DNA from: Kutzneria chonburiensis
Lineage (GTDB): Bacteria; Actinomycetota; Actinomycetes; Mycobacteriales; Pseudonocardiaceae
Assembly (NCBI RefSeq): GCF_028622115.1
Contig: NZ_CP097263.1
Coordinates: 5,084,001-5,148,000, forward strand
Length of the DNA stretch: 64,000 nt
Direction of reading: 5' to 3'
The position numbers were made by a program, and so were the translations under genes. Below the pieces are notes generated by a model that was given only the letters and a program-made list of their open reading frames with translations, was not told the DNA's origin and made no database searches. Positions 63,981 to 64,000 of the stretch are shown piece by piece. The first letter of the stretch is position 1, and the number at the start of each line of letters is the position of its first letter.

Positions 63981-64000
63981 ATTCTCGAAGGAGCCACCTC

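Overview
The window is about 64 kb of very GC-rich DNA with densely packed genes, short intergenic gaps, many GTG and a few TTG starts, and frequent 1-8 nt stop/start overlaps. The content points to an actinomycete: type VII secretion-associated proteins, SNF2/SWIM pairs, MmyB-type XRE regulators, a Pls-type membrane synthetase, and many TetR, NarL and MarR regulators. The PPE-like tail at the left edge and the overall gene repertoire suggest the Pseudonocardiales (a Kutzneria- or Amycolatopsis-like organism), but that level is inference. I see no rRNA, tRNA, CRISPR array, insertion sequence or prophage.

Layout. 1-4.7 kb: end of a type VII secretion-related locus (PPE-like C-terminus, a lysozyme-like protein with a helical tail, a mycosin-like protein lacking catalytic residues, a NarL-type sensor kinase), interrupted by a VOC/TetR pair. 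4.8-9.9 kb: a large HEAT-like protein, nicotinamide riboside salvage (NadR-like and PnuC), and an ImmA/IrrE-like peptidase. 9.9-16.3 kb: an MFS drug exporter with its MarR regulator, then an SNF2 ATPase with a SWIM-finger partner, and a frameshifted J-domain/NERD protein. 16.4-22.1 kb: a small secreted protein, an HTH/ClpX-type zinc-finger protein, and a C4-acid/CoA-thioester cluster with two CitE/Mcl-like lyases and two divergent citrate synthases, one carrying an N-terminal HTH. 22.1-24.5 kb: a divergent EamA transporter and MocR regulator.

24.9-30.7 kb is the most distinctive part: a SET-domain protein overlapping a 1353-residue Pls/PosA-type membrane non-ribosomal peptide synthetase (A-T, then three hexapeptide domains alternating with membrane segments), followed by an MFS exporter. 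This looks like a poly(amino acid) biosynthesis and export unit. 30.6-38.7 kb: secreted wall enzymes (NlpC/P60-like, PGRP amidase, L,D-transpeptidase), an MHS transporter, a Uma2 protein and a large sedolisin-like protease. 38.7-44.1 kb: an ABC exporter with a two-component system, FKBP and HAD-type proteins. 44.2-50 kb: a tandem-HAMP hybrid kinase (frameshifted) divergent from a SpoIIE-type phosphatase. 50.1-55.6 kb: a DD-carboxypeptidase, a DUF917/hydantoinase pair, and an aldo/keto reductase with a TetR regulator. 55.7-64 kb: small stand-alone genes (CBS, NudC, DUF2293, XRE/MmyB, GNAT, macrolide-type glycosyltransferase, DraG, NmrA) and a TetR gene with an unusual operator array at the right edge.

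Beyond genes, the sequence shows several strong inverted repeats at convergent gene ends, a 58-bp dispersed repeat present twice at opposite ends of the window, and a 13-bp palindrome (CTAGC-N3-GCTAG). The palindrome recurs inside several coding sequences and in an array of five sites upstream of the last TetR gene. Two genes carry apparent single-base deletions (about 16.06 kb and 47.70 kb), which may be real or sequence errors.
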